The notes beneath the pieces were generated by a model. The model saw only the letters and a list, made by a program, of their open reading frames with translations. It was not told where the DNA came from and did not search any database. A stretch of DNA of 64,000 nucleotides, from positions 24,189,286 through 24,253,285 of the forward strand of contig OU862913.1 in assembly GCA_917880885.1 (NCBI GenBank), read 5' to 3'. Below are positions 38,585 to 48,507 of the stretch, one piece after another (positions within the stretch are counted from its first letter, which is position 1; each line of letters begins with the position of its first letter). The DNA comes from Limnephilus marmoratus. Taxonomy: Eukaryota; Arthropoda; Insecta; Trichoptera; Limnephilidae. A program made the position numbers and the translations under genes.

Positions 38585-39680
38585 TAAGGGGCCGCATCCG
38601 CGCTCAAAAATAAGAAGAAGGAGAGATATGTAATTACGAATGTTAGAGGAGCGCGCTAATATTTAAAGCGATAAAATCGATGCGAAAATTGTGAAAATGT
38701 TTAATAAAACACGACTCGTTTAAAATAGAGCAAAAAATCTCGTGGAAGGCATCTTAGTAACATTGTGATTTTTTTCACAACTATAAACTTGTAAAATAAT
38801 TGAAACAAACTTGTTCATAATAAATTTCGTAGCATACTTTGCGATTTTTTTCTTTCGAGGGAATTTTATATAATATGCGTTTCGGCGTGGAACGCGTCTA
38901 GATATTATCTTCAAAAATAATATATATATATTTTAACCCGTTTAATCACAGGAGACCCAAGTTGTCCCAAAACATCATATGCCGTTATAATAACAGGAGA
39001 CCCAGATTGTCCCAGAGCGACCGTACATTATTAAAAGTTAGATATCTCTCTTTCTGTAATGCGAATATTTGTGATTTCTTTTATGTTAGAAACGGAAAGA
39101 AATAATGCTTCTCATTGTTTTAGAATTACATGAGCTAGGTTGTTCAGATATTTTACAAACCTGATCAAAAGTGACGGTTTAATTTTGCGCCTATGTGTGA
39201 CGTAACCCACATTTAATTTTAAAATAAACTTGTATGAAAGTGATAAAAAGTGAGGTGACAGTTTTATTACAAATTTTTTTTAGAAAAGGAATCTGAATTT
39301 AAAATTTGAAGTTTATTCTATTTTGAGTACTTTAATTCAAATATTTGCAGGTACGCATTTTTTAGTCAATTTACATCTCCAATATTAAAATTTTAATATT
39401 TAGAAACAAAAATGTTGATTTCTAATAAACATATCGGAAAGATTATTTTATCTAAATTTTAGAACAATTTTTATTTTTGCAAAAGCTTTAAAAAAAACCC
39501 AATAAATAGGAACATTTAAAATGCATGGAAAGAACCAGGAATTTTGCGCGCAAACCTTGACAGGCAAAAGTTAACAGAAAATTATTTTCTTATTATTCGA
39601 AGGGTTTTAAGAGCTTAAAAACTTCAAATATTTAAGGGAGATATCTAAGAAATCGGTAGAAATTCGGGTAGCGGCGCGGC
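38585..39680 (+). repeat. Rep-3 copy carrying a piggyBac-like insert
   Basis: 38585-38932 runs to GATATTATCTTCAAAAATAA. Rep-3 resumes at 39607 TTAAGAGCTTAAAAACTTCA and ATCGGTAGAAATTCGGGTAG. The copy at 34256 has these halves joined. Confidence 0.78.
38933..39610 (+). mobile_element. piggyBac-like non-autonomous element
   Basis: TTAA at 38933-38936 and 39607-39610 flank the insert; the uninterrupted Rep-3 at 34545-34550 has one TTAA there. The left terminus TTAACCCGTTTAATCAC has the CCC start usual in piggyBac ends; the right reads GAAGGGTT before TTAA. ACAGGAGACCCA and TTGTCCCA occur twice near the left end (38948 and 38994). About 675 bp, no transposase ORF. Confidence 0.65.
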
Positions 39681-39711
39681 TTAGGCTTTATTTTAACGGA
39701 TTCAATATTTT

Positions 39712-40122
39712 TTTTTTACATTTATATCGCACAAGAGTCCCAACTGCTCCCGTCTGGAGCCAGTGGGAATATTGCATCCCCAATTGGAGTATGTTGTGAG
39801 GATGAAGGTAGTGGGGAGGGGAAAGAGATAGGGAAGAGGAAGGTGGGGAAGTACCTGGCTATTCAGATCTGGTCACCAAACACGGCTAAAGCCATTTCAA
39901 GCAACGTTTCAATTCTGAATGGTGGTCTTACACCAAGGCGATACTGAGAGTATCTTCCACTCTGGAACGTGCCGCAAATATACTTTATATTATTTTAAAT
40001 GAATAAATTGCGAAATAACACAAATTAATCAAATAAAATTTATTTGCCACGCCGGGATTCGATCCCGCGACCTTCAGAATGCTAGTCAAGAGCCTTACCG
40101 CTGGACTATGCCGGCCGTCAAA
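39712..40122 (-). mobile_element. SINE-R copy
   Basis: TTTTTTTTACATTTATATCGC at the tail; AGATCTGGTCACCAAACACG in the body; the head has GATTCGATCCCGCGACC and ACTATGCCGGCCGTC. The B box varies from the 8.2-kb copy (GGGATCGAATCCC), a second head sub-type. Confidence 0.85.
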
Positions 40123-40181
40123 CATCAATTAAATCGTAGAAATGATTATTTTTTACCGTTTATATTTTTTTACATTAATCA

Positions 40182-40648
40182 ATCTTCAATTTGGGAGGCG
40201 GGTGTGGGTATCGCCACCTCGGAAACCATTTATTTAATACAACACCTCTCTCATAGGTCACTCCAAGTGGTTCGCTACGTTTGGTGACTTAGCAGGGGTG
40301 CCCGGATTCATGGGGTGAGGTTTGTCTAGGTTTTGGCGGCCGATGCGTCTACCAACCTGCCTTATGGTAGGCAGGATCGAGAGAGATTGGTTGAGGGAGA
40401 TATTTTATACTCCAGCCAGAATCTTTCGACTCATCGCCTTGCATTGCAGTTGGAGGGAAGAATTCATGCGTCCGTCACTCCTGGACACACTGAACCACGG
40501 ATTCCTACCTACCACTAATACCTTTTTCATTCCCAGAACTTCTTCTACTTTTACACAGAAATTTCACACAGCATCGTCTAAGATGACATAGGCCCTGAGG
40601 GAAGTTATTTTCCTCAGGGCCTCCTGTGTGGAGCTAATGTAAAAAAAT
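40182..40648 (+). mobile_element. SINE-T, long subfamily, full length
   Basis: Starts TTCAATTTGGGAGGCGGGTG and ends CTGTGTGGAGCTAATGTAAA AAAA. The centre has AGAGAGATTGGTTGAGGGAG and CGTCCGTCACTCCTGGACAC. The inner hairpin is perfect: GGCCCTGAGG at 40591-40600 with CCTCAGGGCC at 40612-40621. This is the best reference copy of the long form. Confidence 0.88.
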
Positions 40649-40699
40649 TACCACTTGGCGAGGTCGTGCATTGAACTGTAAAATAGATTAGTAAATCAC

Positions 40700-40810
40700 A
40701 GTTGACCCGAGGCATTCGCTAATGGTCGCGTGTTTGCCTTACGGCACGACAGGCCCGAGTTCGATCCCAATCTCCGACATACATTTTAACGCCGACTAGA
40801 GATTTTTTAT
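40700..40810 (+). repeat. tRNA-like SINE head
   Basis: TTCGCTAATGGTCGCGTGTTTGC style A-box block, then CCCGAGTTCGATCCCAATC (B box). It is followed by TTTATTTATTTTC with no known body. It could be a third tRNA-derived family. Anticodon arm not convincing. Confidence 0.45.
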
Positions 40811-41162
40811 TTATTTTCACAGAAGTTACACGTTGACAAAGCAAAAACTAGGTGTCACCAGTAGAATTTTCGCGTGGAATCATTTTTTAAATTTCTCCAG
40901 TACTTGTATATACTTATCCCGTACTTATCTTAATTAAAATAAACTATTTATTTAACCATCTCGTAAGAGAACAATATCATTTTGTTGTAGGGATAATTAT
41001 CGCGGTGGAACTATGAAACTATATTGTGATTATGTTGTGTTCTTCTTTGCAGAGACAAAGAGGTAAGTGATTGGTTATACTTTTTCCTTGCATCCTAGTT
41101 TTTCCTACACATAATATTATCACTCAATTAAAGAAAACATTATTTTTTCGTCTCGTTTCATT
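40811..41162. other. No recognised feature
   Basis: AT-rich with no ORF or repeat match. Confidence 0.35.
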
Positions 41163-41332
41163 TTTAGCATTTAAAGTCCAAGTGCATCTGCCAATAGTCA
41201 GAATAATAGAAGAGTGTGTATGAGACGATGTATGTATGCGAATGAGGCAAGGAGTGTATGCAAAGACCGAGTTGTTTGGCGATCTGCACCTATCCTTCTA
41301 TGTGGGAAAACGGCGTGATGGTAAATTAGTTG
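41163..41332 (+). repeat. RTE-a 3' end
   Basis: CCAATAGTCAGAATAATAGA, CGAATGAGGCAAGGAGTG and CAAAGACCGAGTTGTTTGGC, then GGCGTGATGG. The extreme C-terminus and tail only. Confidence 0.75.
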
Positions 41333-41628
41333 ATAGTTGAACAAAATTCAAAATTTTCGCAATCCCGCGGGTTTCGCAAATCCTGTTCGCATCCTTCTCA
41401 TAGAAGATATCTTCAGAGTTAAAATTAGTTTTGTTACAATCGTTAACCGTTGAGTAGAGAATTCTTTGAAGCTGTTTAATCCGGCCCTCCCTTCACTGGC
41501 TGATATCTACGCCATTTTCATAATTATTTCTGGGAAACTTTACTTATTAAGGCCGTTGCAGCAGGAAGTACGAAGAGACGATTCGCTTTCATTCGACCTG
41601 CATACTCTGATATTAAGAGGGAGCTTTC
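41333..41628. other. No recognised feature
   Basis: A + strand frame crosses into SINE-T but has no domain. Confidence 0.35.
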
Positions 41629-42120
41629 AATTTGGGAGGCGGAAATGGGTACCGCCGCCCCTTGAATCATTTATTCGAAAACCAACATCTCTGCCGCTCT
41701 GGGTGCCCGGGTTTATGGTGAGGTTTGTCGGATCTTGGCGGCGGACACGTCTGCCTACCAATTGCGGTTCGAGAGAGACTGGTTGAGGGAATCCTTTTGA
41801 CTTCTCCAGTCGGACTTTCTCAACCCTTCGTCTTGCACCGCAATTGGACGTTTTTTGTGCATTAGCTTCAAACAGGAGGCCCTGAGCAAAAAAAATCCAT
41901 CAGAGCCTATGTCATCTTTGGGGATGCTGTGTCGAGGGTCTTTTGAGGGAAATTAAAGATATGAAGTTCATACGTCTGCCACTCCTGGATAATGACCACC
42001 CATATTCCTACCTACCTTTTTTCCTTCTTAGAACTTCATCTCCTTCCTTTCCTTAAAAAGACCCACCACAAAAATGACATAAGATGACTAAGATGACATA
42101 GGTCCTAAGGGATATTCTTT
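41629..42120 (+). mobile_element. SINE-T (+) with a second SINE-T (-) nested inside
   Basis: The sense copy runs CAATTTGGGAGGCGGAAATG to GCACCGCAATTGGA at 41849, then resumes CATACGTCTGCCACTCCTGG at 41970. The 41851-41968 insert is the antisense 3' piece (TGCATTAGCTTCAAACAGG to GATATGAAGTT). The host copy later has a duplicated GATGACATA near 42075. Confidence 0.75.
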
Positions 42121-42378
42121 GTTTTGTTTTTATTAAATTAAGACAATATTAGCGATACTCAATCGAAAATCTGGAAACAGAAAAATCAAAAAAAGATATT
42201 GACACCTCTGGGACTCGAACCCAGGAACTTCGGCTTTCCGGGCCAATGCACTAACCACTGCTGATTCGGTCATTTTTAACTTTTTTTTGTCATTTTGAGT
42301 CCCAGAGGTGCCAATATATTTTTCTGTTCCAGATTTTCGATTGAGTTTCGCTAATATTGTCTTCATTTAATTAAATAC
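42121..42378. mobile_element. Inverted pair of SINE-G copies
   Basis: AGACAATATTAGCGATACTC and CTCAATCGAAAATCTGG at the left mirror CCAGATTTTCGATTGAG and GCTAATATTGTCTTCATTT at the right. The left arm keeps the head (CCTCTGGGACTCGAACCCAG); the right keeps only GAGTCCCAGAGGTGCC. Arms are ~100 bp. Confidence 0.65.
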
Positions 42379-42385
42379 TAGCTTG

Positions 42386-42836
42386 TACCCGGCTTGCGTT
42401 GCTACGCCATTTAATAAAAAAAAAGGTTCTTCCTGCGTGTCCTTTCCCATTCGTCTCGTTCTCCTTCCGCCTCCTCCACCTTCCCTCTTTCCACTCCACT
42501 CCACCCCTTCCCCCGTCCCACGAACCACTCTCCCGAGTTCCCCTCCCTGGTTCCCCTATCCCGCGAACCCCTTACCCACCCCCCCTCCCCCCTCCCATTC
42601 CATACACTCAGTCCCGGTACATTCAGTTTTCAAACAGCTCGCGTGCAACTTATTGCAAATTTCATAAAGCCAGTGCTCACTAGTAGTTTTATACAAACCT
42701 TGTCCTGACTATAACGAACACAAAAAAAAAGAATTATCCAATTTGGTGCAGTCGTTCGGAAGTTATGCGCGTACATACATTTCGGGGATTCATTTTAATT
42801 TATATGGATGTATGGATGGATTACAATTTGAAGTTT
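42386..42836 (+). mobile_element. PYR retroposon, complete
   Basis: Opens CTAGCTTGTACCCGGCTTGC and GTTGCTACGCCATTTAATAA. A 180-bp C/T-rich tract follows, then TTCAGTTTTCAAACAGCTCG, CAGTCGTTCGGAAGTTATGC, GCGTACATACATTTCGG and TTCATTTTAATTTATATGG with a GATG-type tail. Such opening and closing strings are common in insect RTE-dependent retroposons. Proline-rich frames across the tract are low-complexity artefacts. Confidence 0.65.
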
Positions 42837-43329
42837 TACTCGTTAAGTTAAAAATAAACATAAATGGAAATTATTTTCCTCAGGCCCTGCTGTGTGGAGC
42901 TAAAATTTTGGTAAAACTTGGTCTGTCCCCTTTCACTGATGGGCCGGTCTATCAAATTGGATATCTATGTTTCTACGACATATTACAGCATTCTATATCT
43001 ATCTTAGAAATACAAAATCAACATCAAAGGTTCAAGAATGTTCTCCCAGCCCTTCAGGGTTCAAGAATGAAGGGTTACGAGGAAGAAGGGGGTAGTAATG
43101 ATAATTGTGAAATTCTACCCTAAGAAATCTGCTTCATCTTAGGGTTAGATGTTAGACACATTCCAAGGCTTCTTCTACAAGATGGCCCAAAAATCAACAA
43201 TCTATCGGAAGATGCCAGAATTTTCGTAAATTGAGGCAAATGTCAGTTCTGCTTTGACATTTGTGAAGTAACAGATATTTAAAGTACACCTAAATAAGAC
43301 GCGAATCGCTACACTCGTCAAGAACGTGG
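42837..43329. other. No recognised feature
   Basis: A 126-codon frame (42743-43123) includes PYR sequence and lacks a domain. GGAAATTATTTTCCTCAGGC at 42865 is a scrap of the LINE-C/SINE-T tail. Confidence 0.45.
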
Positions 43330-44150
43330 AATTTTTTTAAGTAAAACTTCTTTACGCACGCTCGACTTGAAGGGTAAGCTGGTGAATGCGTTACGAAAAG
43401 TGGTGATTGTTACGAAAAATGTCATGCGAACGGTGATCGATTACTAGGCGAGCGGTCGGGCCTTTACGCCTTTAAGGATAAGGATGGTCACCCCAAGGTC
43501 GTAGGTCACCCCAAGGTCGTAGGTCACCCCAAGGTCGTAGGTCACCCCAAGGTCGTAGGTCACCCCAAGGTCATAGGTCACCCCAAGTTCGTAGGTCACC
43601 CCAAGGTCGTAGGTCACCCCAAGTTCGTAGGTCACCCCAAGTTCGTAGGTCACCCCAAGGTCGTAGATCACCCCAAGATCGTAGGTCACCCCAAGGTCGT
43701 AGGTCACCCCGAGGTCGTAGGTCACCCCAAGGTCGTAGGTCACCCCAAGTTCGTAGGTCACCCCAAGTTCGTAGGTCACCCCAAGGTCGTAGGTAACCCC
43801 AAGGTCGTAGGTCACCCCAAGGTAGTAGGTCACCCCAAGGTCGTAGGTCACCCCAAGATCGTAGGTCACCCCAAGGTCGTAGGTCACCCCAAGGTCGTAG
43901 GTCACCCCAAGGTCGTAGGTCACCCCAAGATCGTAGGTCACCCCAAGGTCGTAGGTCACCCCAAGGTCGTAGGTCACCCCAAGGTCGTAGGTCACCCCAT
44001 GGTCATCTTTTACCCCAATGTCATAATTTCACCCCTAGGTCATAGGTCACCCCGTTCGCTCCGTTTGGTAACTTAGCAGGGATACCCGGGTTCATTGGGC
44101 GAGGTTTGTCTTGTAGTTTTACTTTAGTCGTGTGGTCTAAGGCACACTCG
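43330..44150 (+). repeat. 18-bp minisatellite (about 29 units) in a SINE-T-derived element
   Basis: From 43486 the unit GGTCACCCCAAGGTCGTA repeats at exact 18-bp steps to 43990 (28 steps), with variants AAGTTC and AAGATC. The flanks equal those of 32566-32940. After the array comes CATAGGTCACCCCGTTCGCT, TTTGGTAACTTAGCAGGG and GTTCATTGGGCGAGGTTTG, which is SINE-T sequence (ATAGGTCACCCCAAGTGGTT). The minus-strand 183-codon frame of TYDLGV repeats is forced by the 18-bp period. Confidence 0.92.
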
Positions 44151-44423
44151 TTTTTTTTTCTAAACGCATAACGCATATTTCAATCAAATCTTTCATTTGT
44201 TAACCACATAACAGAAAACTCTAAAAAGGGCTTTAAAATATTGGGATTTAAAACTCGGCTAACTTAATTTTAACAATATAAAGTGTATTAAACTGTTATA
44301 TTTTGCCGATGTTAGAAGTAGACTTGAGTACAATTCTCCCGTCTGGAACCCACATTATAATATATATCAAGGTTCTTACATTTTCCAGCAATTAGGTATG
44401 TTGAACTTCAACATTATTTTAAA
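44151..44423. other. No recognised feature
   Basis: AT-rich single-copy-looking sequence. Confidence 0.35.
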
Positions 44424-44918
44424 ATAGCTGGTACCCGGCATGCGTTGCTATGCCATTTAATAAAGAAATTGTTTCTCCCTGCGTGTCCTTTCCCATTCGT
44501 CCCATTCCCCTTTCGCCCCCCCTTCTTCTCCTGCGTTCCCCTTTCCCCTCTCGCGTTCCCTCTCCGTCTCCTCCACCTTCCCTCTCCCCACTCCACTCCC
44601 CCCCTTCACCCGTCCCGCGAACACCCCTCCCGAGTTCCCCCCCTCCCGTGAACCCCCTACCCGAGATCCCCCCCCTCTTCCCCTCTCCCGCATTCCATAC
44701 ATTTAGTTTTCAAACAGCTCGCGTGCCACCAATAGCAATTTTTTTAACACAAATTTCATAATGCCAGAGCTCACCAGAAGTTTTATACAAACCTTGTCCT
44801 GACAATAACGAACACACAAAAAAAAGAATTATCCAATTTGGTGCAGTCGTTCGAAAGTTATGCGCGTACATACATTTCAGCGATTCATTTTTACTTATAT
44901 AGATAGATAGATAGATAG

Positions 44919-44950
<32 letters not shown>

Positions 44951-44990
44951 AGATAGATAGATAGATAGATAGATGATAGATGATATGAAT
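44424..44990 (+). mobile_element. PYR retroposon with long (TAGA)n tail
   Basis: TAGCTGGTACCCGGCATGCG to GATTCATTTTTACTTATATA, then about 90 bp of TAGATAGATAGA with periodic AAGATAGA interruptions (44895-44985). The pyrimidine tract covers 44475-44690. Close to the 42.4-kb copy. Confidence 0.7.
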
Positions 44991-45178
44991 ATGCTCAAAC
45001 AAAAGAAGTTTCACTGACTTGGTATTTCTATATAAAATTCTAAATGATTTAGTTGATAGTCCGATATTGCATTACAGAAAAAAAAATACAGCCAAAGAAC
45101 ATCGGGTGACATGTTTTGTGCCACCTTGTAGATACCTCATCCGTGCGAGGCCGGACTCTAAAATGTCTTAAATCTGGA
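44991..45178 (+). pseudogene. LINE C-terminal fragment (Jockey-like)
   Basis: The frame KRSFTDLVFLYKILNDLVDS then PILHYRKKNTAKEHR resembles the xDLxFLYKLLNGLxDCPxLL block after the RT in Jockey/I-type LINEs. It ends RARPDSKMS. About 55 codons, 5'- and 3'-truncated. Confidence 0.55.
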
Positions 45179-45181
45179 GTA

Positions 45182-46070
45182 ATAATAATAATAATATTTT
45201 ATTTATATAGCGCAGTTTTGTGACATTTCACTTCAAGTGCGCTTAACTATAATAAAATTTAAAATAATTCTACAGTGCTCCTTATAATATCAAGAAAATA
45301 ATAAAAGACTAAACAGTATTTACAAAATAATGACAGAAGAACAAAAATTAACTAAAGAATATACAGTATTTACAAAACAATGACAGAAGAACAAAATTAA
45401 CAAAGATAGTGCTGTTATAGCACACACGGGACAATAATAATAATAGACAATAGCGGTGCTATTGTAACACAGGACAAAACAAGAACTTTAAAACTAAAAT
45501 ATAATATACCAACAGAAAGGCAGTTTGCGTTTAGAAATGAGAGATATTCTGCCATAAATTCGGATACGAAACATAAAATAAAAAAACAATTACGGGAAGC
45601 TTGAGAACATGGCTTATTATAATTACGTATATTGAAAAGATGTAAGGATTCATGAATGGTATGATTTTTTAAATAATTTTGTTTTTAAAGCCCGTTTAAA
45701 TTCAGCCAAATTCTGGATATTACTAAGAGCTGAGGGAAGTTTATTCCAAATGAGAGGGTCCGTTACATGAAAAGAGCGATCATAGTAAACAGCTCGATTT
45801 GACCTAGGAAGTTCGATTAGACGATTATTAACATCTAGATCTGCTGACCTTAGAGTAAGCTGTCTCTCGCTTAAGTTTTGTCGGACACATAGTTCCGATA
45901 TATAGGCTGGCTGCCGATATATAGGACATCGAAGCCAATGAAGACGATCCCTTAGAAGCGGGGTTATATGACAGTACTTAGATTCATAAAAAACCAGTAA
46001 TGTTGGATGAATTTGTAGACAACACAAATTGACACAGGGTGTTTAGTCACATATATTCTGGGAAACAATT
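45182..46070 (-). pseudogene. CR1/L2-like LINE 3' end with (TAA)n tail
   Basis: Minus-strand frame 46027-45650: HITPLLRDRLHWLRCPIYRQ, AYISELCVRQNLSERQLTLR, then SFHVTDPLIWNKLPSALSN and FKRALKTKLF. This is the closing block of CR1/L2/Rex-type LINE ORFs (LLxxLHWLP...RxWNxLP...FKxxLKTxLF). The 3' UTR follows to GCGCTATATAAATAAAATA and (ATT)n at 45182-45195. The RT core is absent. Distinct from LINE-C. Confidence 0.82.
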
Positions 46071-46329
46071 TGTGGATTACAATCACTAATTGACCAAAAA
46101 AAATTACAAGAGTCCAGTTCAGAAACTTTCAGAAAACTAAAGTAGACAAGAGTGGGGAGGCCACGAAGCACCGCACAAAATATCTCATCCTCTCGCATTC
46201 TAAATCCGATAGATTATAATAATAATTTTTAGATGATTGATATAGCGCCGTTTTTGTGAAAAATCACGTCAAGGGCGCTGTACAAACTTATAATACATTT
46301 CTAAAATCTAGAAAAACTACAAGCTAGAC
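46071..46329. repeat. Rep-2-type scrap and LINE (TAA)n 3' end
   Basis: 46130-46205 (AAACTAAAGTAGACAAGAGT, CACGAAGCACCGCAC, CTCATCCTCTCGCATTC) is the inverse of 23500-23590. 46216-46320 (TATAGCGCCGTTTTTGTGAA, TCAAGGGCGCTGTACAAAC) is the 3' UTR seen at 24966. Confidence 0.6.
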
Positions 46330-46690
46330 CAGTGGTTCCCGAAGTGGTCCGTACGGACCCCCAAGGGTCCCCAGGATCGTTCAGAGGGTTCGTGGAATTG
46401 AGTTGGGGGTCATACTGTATATTGTCCATTTAAAGAAATTTAGATAGAGTTCGAACGCAGAGGACATAATAGGCCACTTGCATGGATTTCATAACGAATT
46501 TTGTTACTAAGATTACGAAAATTTTGATATTTTTTTTTTAAATGTGATGGCCTATTGTGAACACATGTTATTTAATCCTGAAAAATATTTTAGTATTAAT
46601 TTATAATATATTCTTTAAGTGTATTTTGGAAAGTAAAAGCAACATTTAATGGTGGGCGGTACAGTAGTGCAGGGATTTGATCTTCCTAAA
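46330..46690 (+). mobile_element. hAT-type MITE left end
   Basis: CAGTGGTTCCCGAAGTGGTC then GTACGGACCCCCAAGGG, a typical hAT terminus. The matching right end was not found; the sequence grades into the Penelope-type repeat at 46700. Confidence 0.5.
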
Positions 46691-46694
46691 TGTG

Positions 46695-46900
46695 CTTTCT
46701 TTTTTCGTTATTTGTTTTTTGGGTGTTGTGCCGTGTTGCGCTACCTCCTTCTTTAGCCAACGTTTCAAACAGCGTTGCAGTGTCCATCATCAGGGCAGAT
46801 CCGGTAGATAAGAAGGAGGTAGCGCAACACGGCATAACACCCCAAAAACAAATAACAAAAATACTTTTGGCCGTGAAAATCTTAAGGCGTATCTTCCTAA
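46695..46900. mobile_element. Penelope-like terminal palindrome, asymmetric
   Basis: TGCGCTACCTCCTTCTTTAG on the left pairs with AGAAGGAGGTAGCGCAACAC on the right; GGGTGTTGTGCCGTG with CACGGCATAACACCC. The right arm lacks the ribozyme segment. Related to 15836-16075, including the shared ACTTTTGGCCGTGAAAATCT exit. Confidence 0.68.
46762..46793 (-). ncRNA. Degenerate hammerhead-like core
   Basis: Minus strand CTGATGATGGACA ... TGTTTGAAAC. The boxes are present but helix II has lost two pairs (GGACA against TGTTT). Confidence 0.4.
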
Positions 46901-46964
46901 ATGTGATTCGTCAAGAGACAGATTGATATGTAAGGATTTGAGTAATTTTAATTTTAGATGTATG

Positions 46965-47040
46965 TGTTATAGTGTTGCTTTTTCGTTTCATCGAGTTTCA
47001 AATCACAACGGTGCTAAAGAAGTTTTCACTTCAAAAAACC
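46965..47040 (+). repeat. Rep-2 copy
   Basis: TTTTCGTTTCATCGAGTTTC and ACAACGGTGCTAAAGAAG. Sequence from 47041 to 47700 shows nothing assignable apart from a G run at 47436-47449. Confidence 0.65.
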
Positions 47041-47699
47041 TTTCAAATTGACACAACTATGGGATGAAGCAGTTCGGATGAAATCTTCAAGAGAATGTGT
47101 GAGTTGGACATTAGGCAACTTTGTGCCAAAAGCATACTTTCAGATTACTCCCATCCCTTTCAATTATTATACAATTATCCATTTATAGATTGAATGACCA
47201 CGGTGACCAATTCATTAAATTTTTATTATTAAAATTACGTAGCAATGAATCAGATATTTAATATGCAACATAATACGTGTCACTCCATCCAATAAAGATA
47301 GCACATTCCTTTGTCCTGTGACCAAATTGTTCGTCCAGTGTCCTATGTAATCCCTAGTGAACGTTCTATATAGCTTCCTTATTAGACATTTCGCCCCCAT
47401 ATTGCGTATCGCAAGGGTGGTAAAGGGGGCGGTGGGGGGGGGGGGGGGCGGTTAATGTTGAATTAACACCCCTAATAAACGCGTGTTTGTTGTAACTGTA
47501 TACGCATTACGCAATTTTACCGCAGTGGTCAGCATAACCGGAGGAAGATTGACACAGATTCCTCTAACCACCGGATCACTTTTGCCAAATTGCATACATT
47601 TGCAAGCGTCCGCTGACCAAAATGTGGCAAATTTTAAGAGATATTTCAAAACATTTTTTGGAATTATTTCAAAAGTTCCCGCGCGTTGGAATCTTCTAT

Positions 47700-47960
47700 A
47701 ATAATCACAAAGCTAACTTGCATCAATTTCTCTCTCTGCGTGTCCTTTCCCGTCCACCCCTTCCCCTACAATATATCCTTCCCCTCACGCGTTCCCCTCC
47801 ACTGCCCCCGCCTTCCATCTCCCCTTTCTCGCTCCCCCGTAGCACCAACCCCCCCAGTACATTCAGTTTTCAAACAACTCGCGTGCCACCTATTACAATT
47901 TTTTTATTAAAATTTTCGTTTTTCATACACGTAACACAAACATTCATTTTTGTATATTAT
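47700..47960 (+). repeat. PYR fragment
   Basis: TTTCTCTCTCTGCGTGTCCT, a C/T-rich tract, and TTCAGTTTTCAAACAACTCG with CGTGCCACCTATTACAAT. The exit differs (TTTTCATACACGTAACACAA), matching 63560-63650 in reverse, so it is a second PYR subfamily. Confidence 0.6.
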
Positions 47961-48507
47961 AAGAACAATCATTCAAATTTGGTACCTAACATAGGTACCT
48001 ACTTAAAATACCTAAAATTCTCAATTAGTACTTCAAGTAAATTCATTAATTTAAAGAGATTATTAAAAAAAAAAAAAAATTATTGAATAATCGATGGTTT
48101 TTAAAACGTCATTTTTAAATTGTGACATTTTTGTCAGCTTCGTAAGAGGTTTCGTAATTATTAAAAAAAAAAATTCAGATATATTGTCATGTGGTTGTTA
48201 TAATCCAAAAACGTTCACGAGGGTGGTAAGAAGGTATTTTGAAAGTTGCAAACATTTTCTATGCTTAATATAGCAATACATAGACAACTTATATACGTAC
48301 AAATAAGCAAGCATATTTTGATTTTTATATACATAGATTAACATTCTACGATCCGAAATTACTTAAATAATTTTTCTTACAAATCTTTGATTATGTGTTT
48401 ACATATTAAAAAATCCATTTGTGTTCGAAAGAGAAATAAAATAATTAAAATGTACCTACACTTTTGTGAAACCAAAGTTTCCGACCGCAATTTGAAAAAA
48501 AAAAAAT
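47961..48507. other. No recognised feature
   Basis: AT-rich; GGTACCTAACATAGGTACCT at 47979 is a small palindromic pair. No coding signal. Confidence 0.35.

Noticed and set aside
42383..42683. Pro-rich frames, also at 44445-44761, 47622-48086, 59684-60136 and 63502-63877
   Set aside because: All cross the pyrimidine tract of PYR retroposons. Low complexity with no domain.
43444..43995. 183-residue protein of TYDLGV repeats on the minus strand
   Set aside because: It is the 18-bp minisatellite read in frame. A period divisible by three keeps any stop-free frame open.
44895..44985. Independent (TAGA)n microsatellite locus
   Set aside because: It sits exactly at the 3' end of a PYR copy, so it is the retroposon tail, probably expanded.
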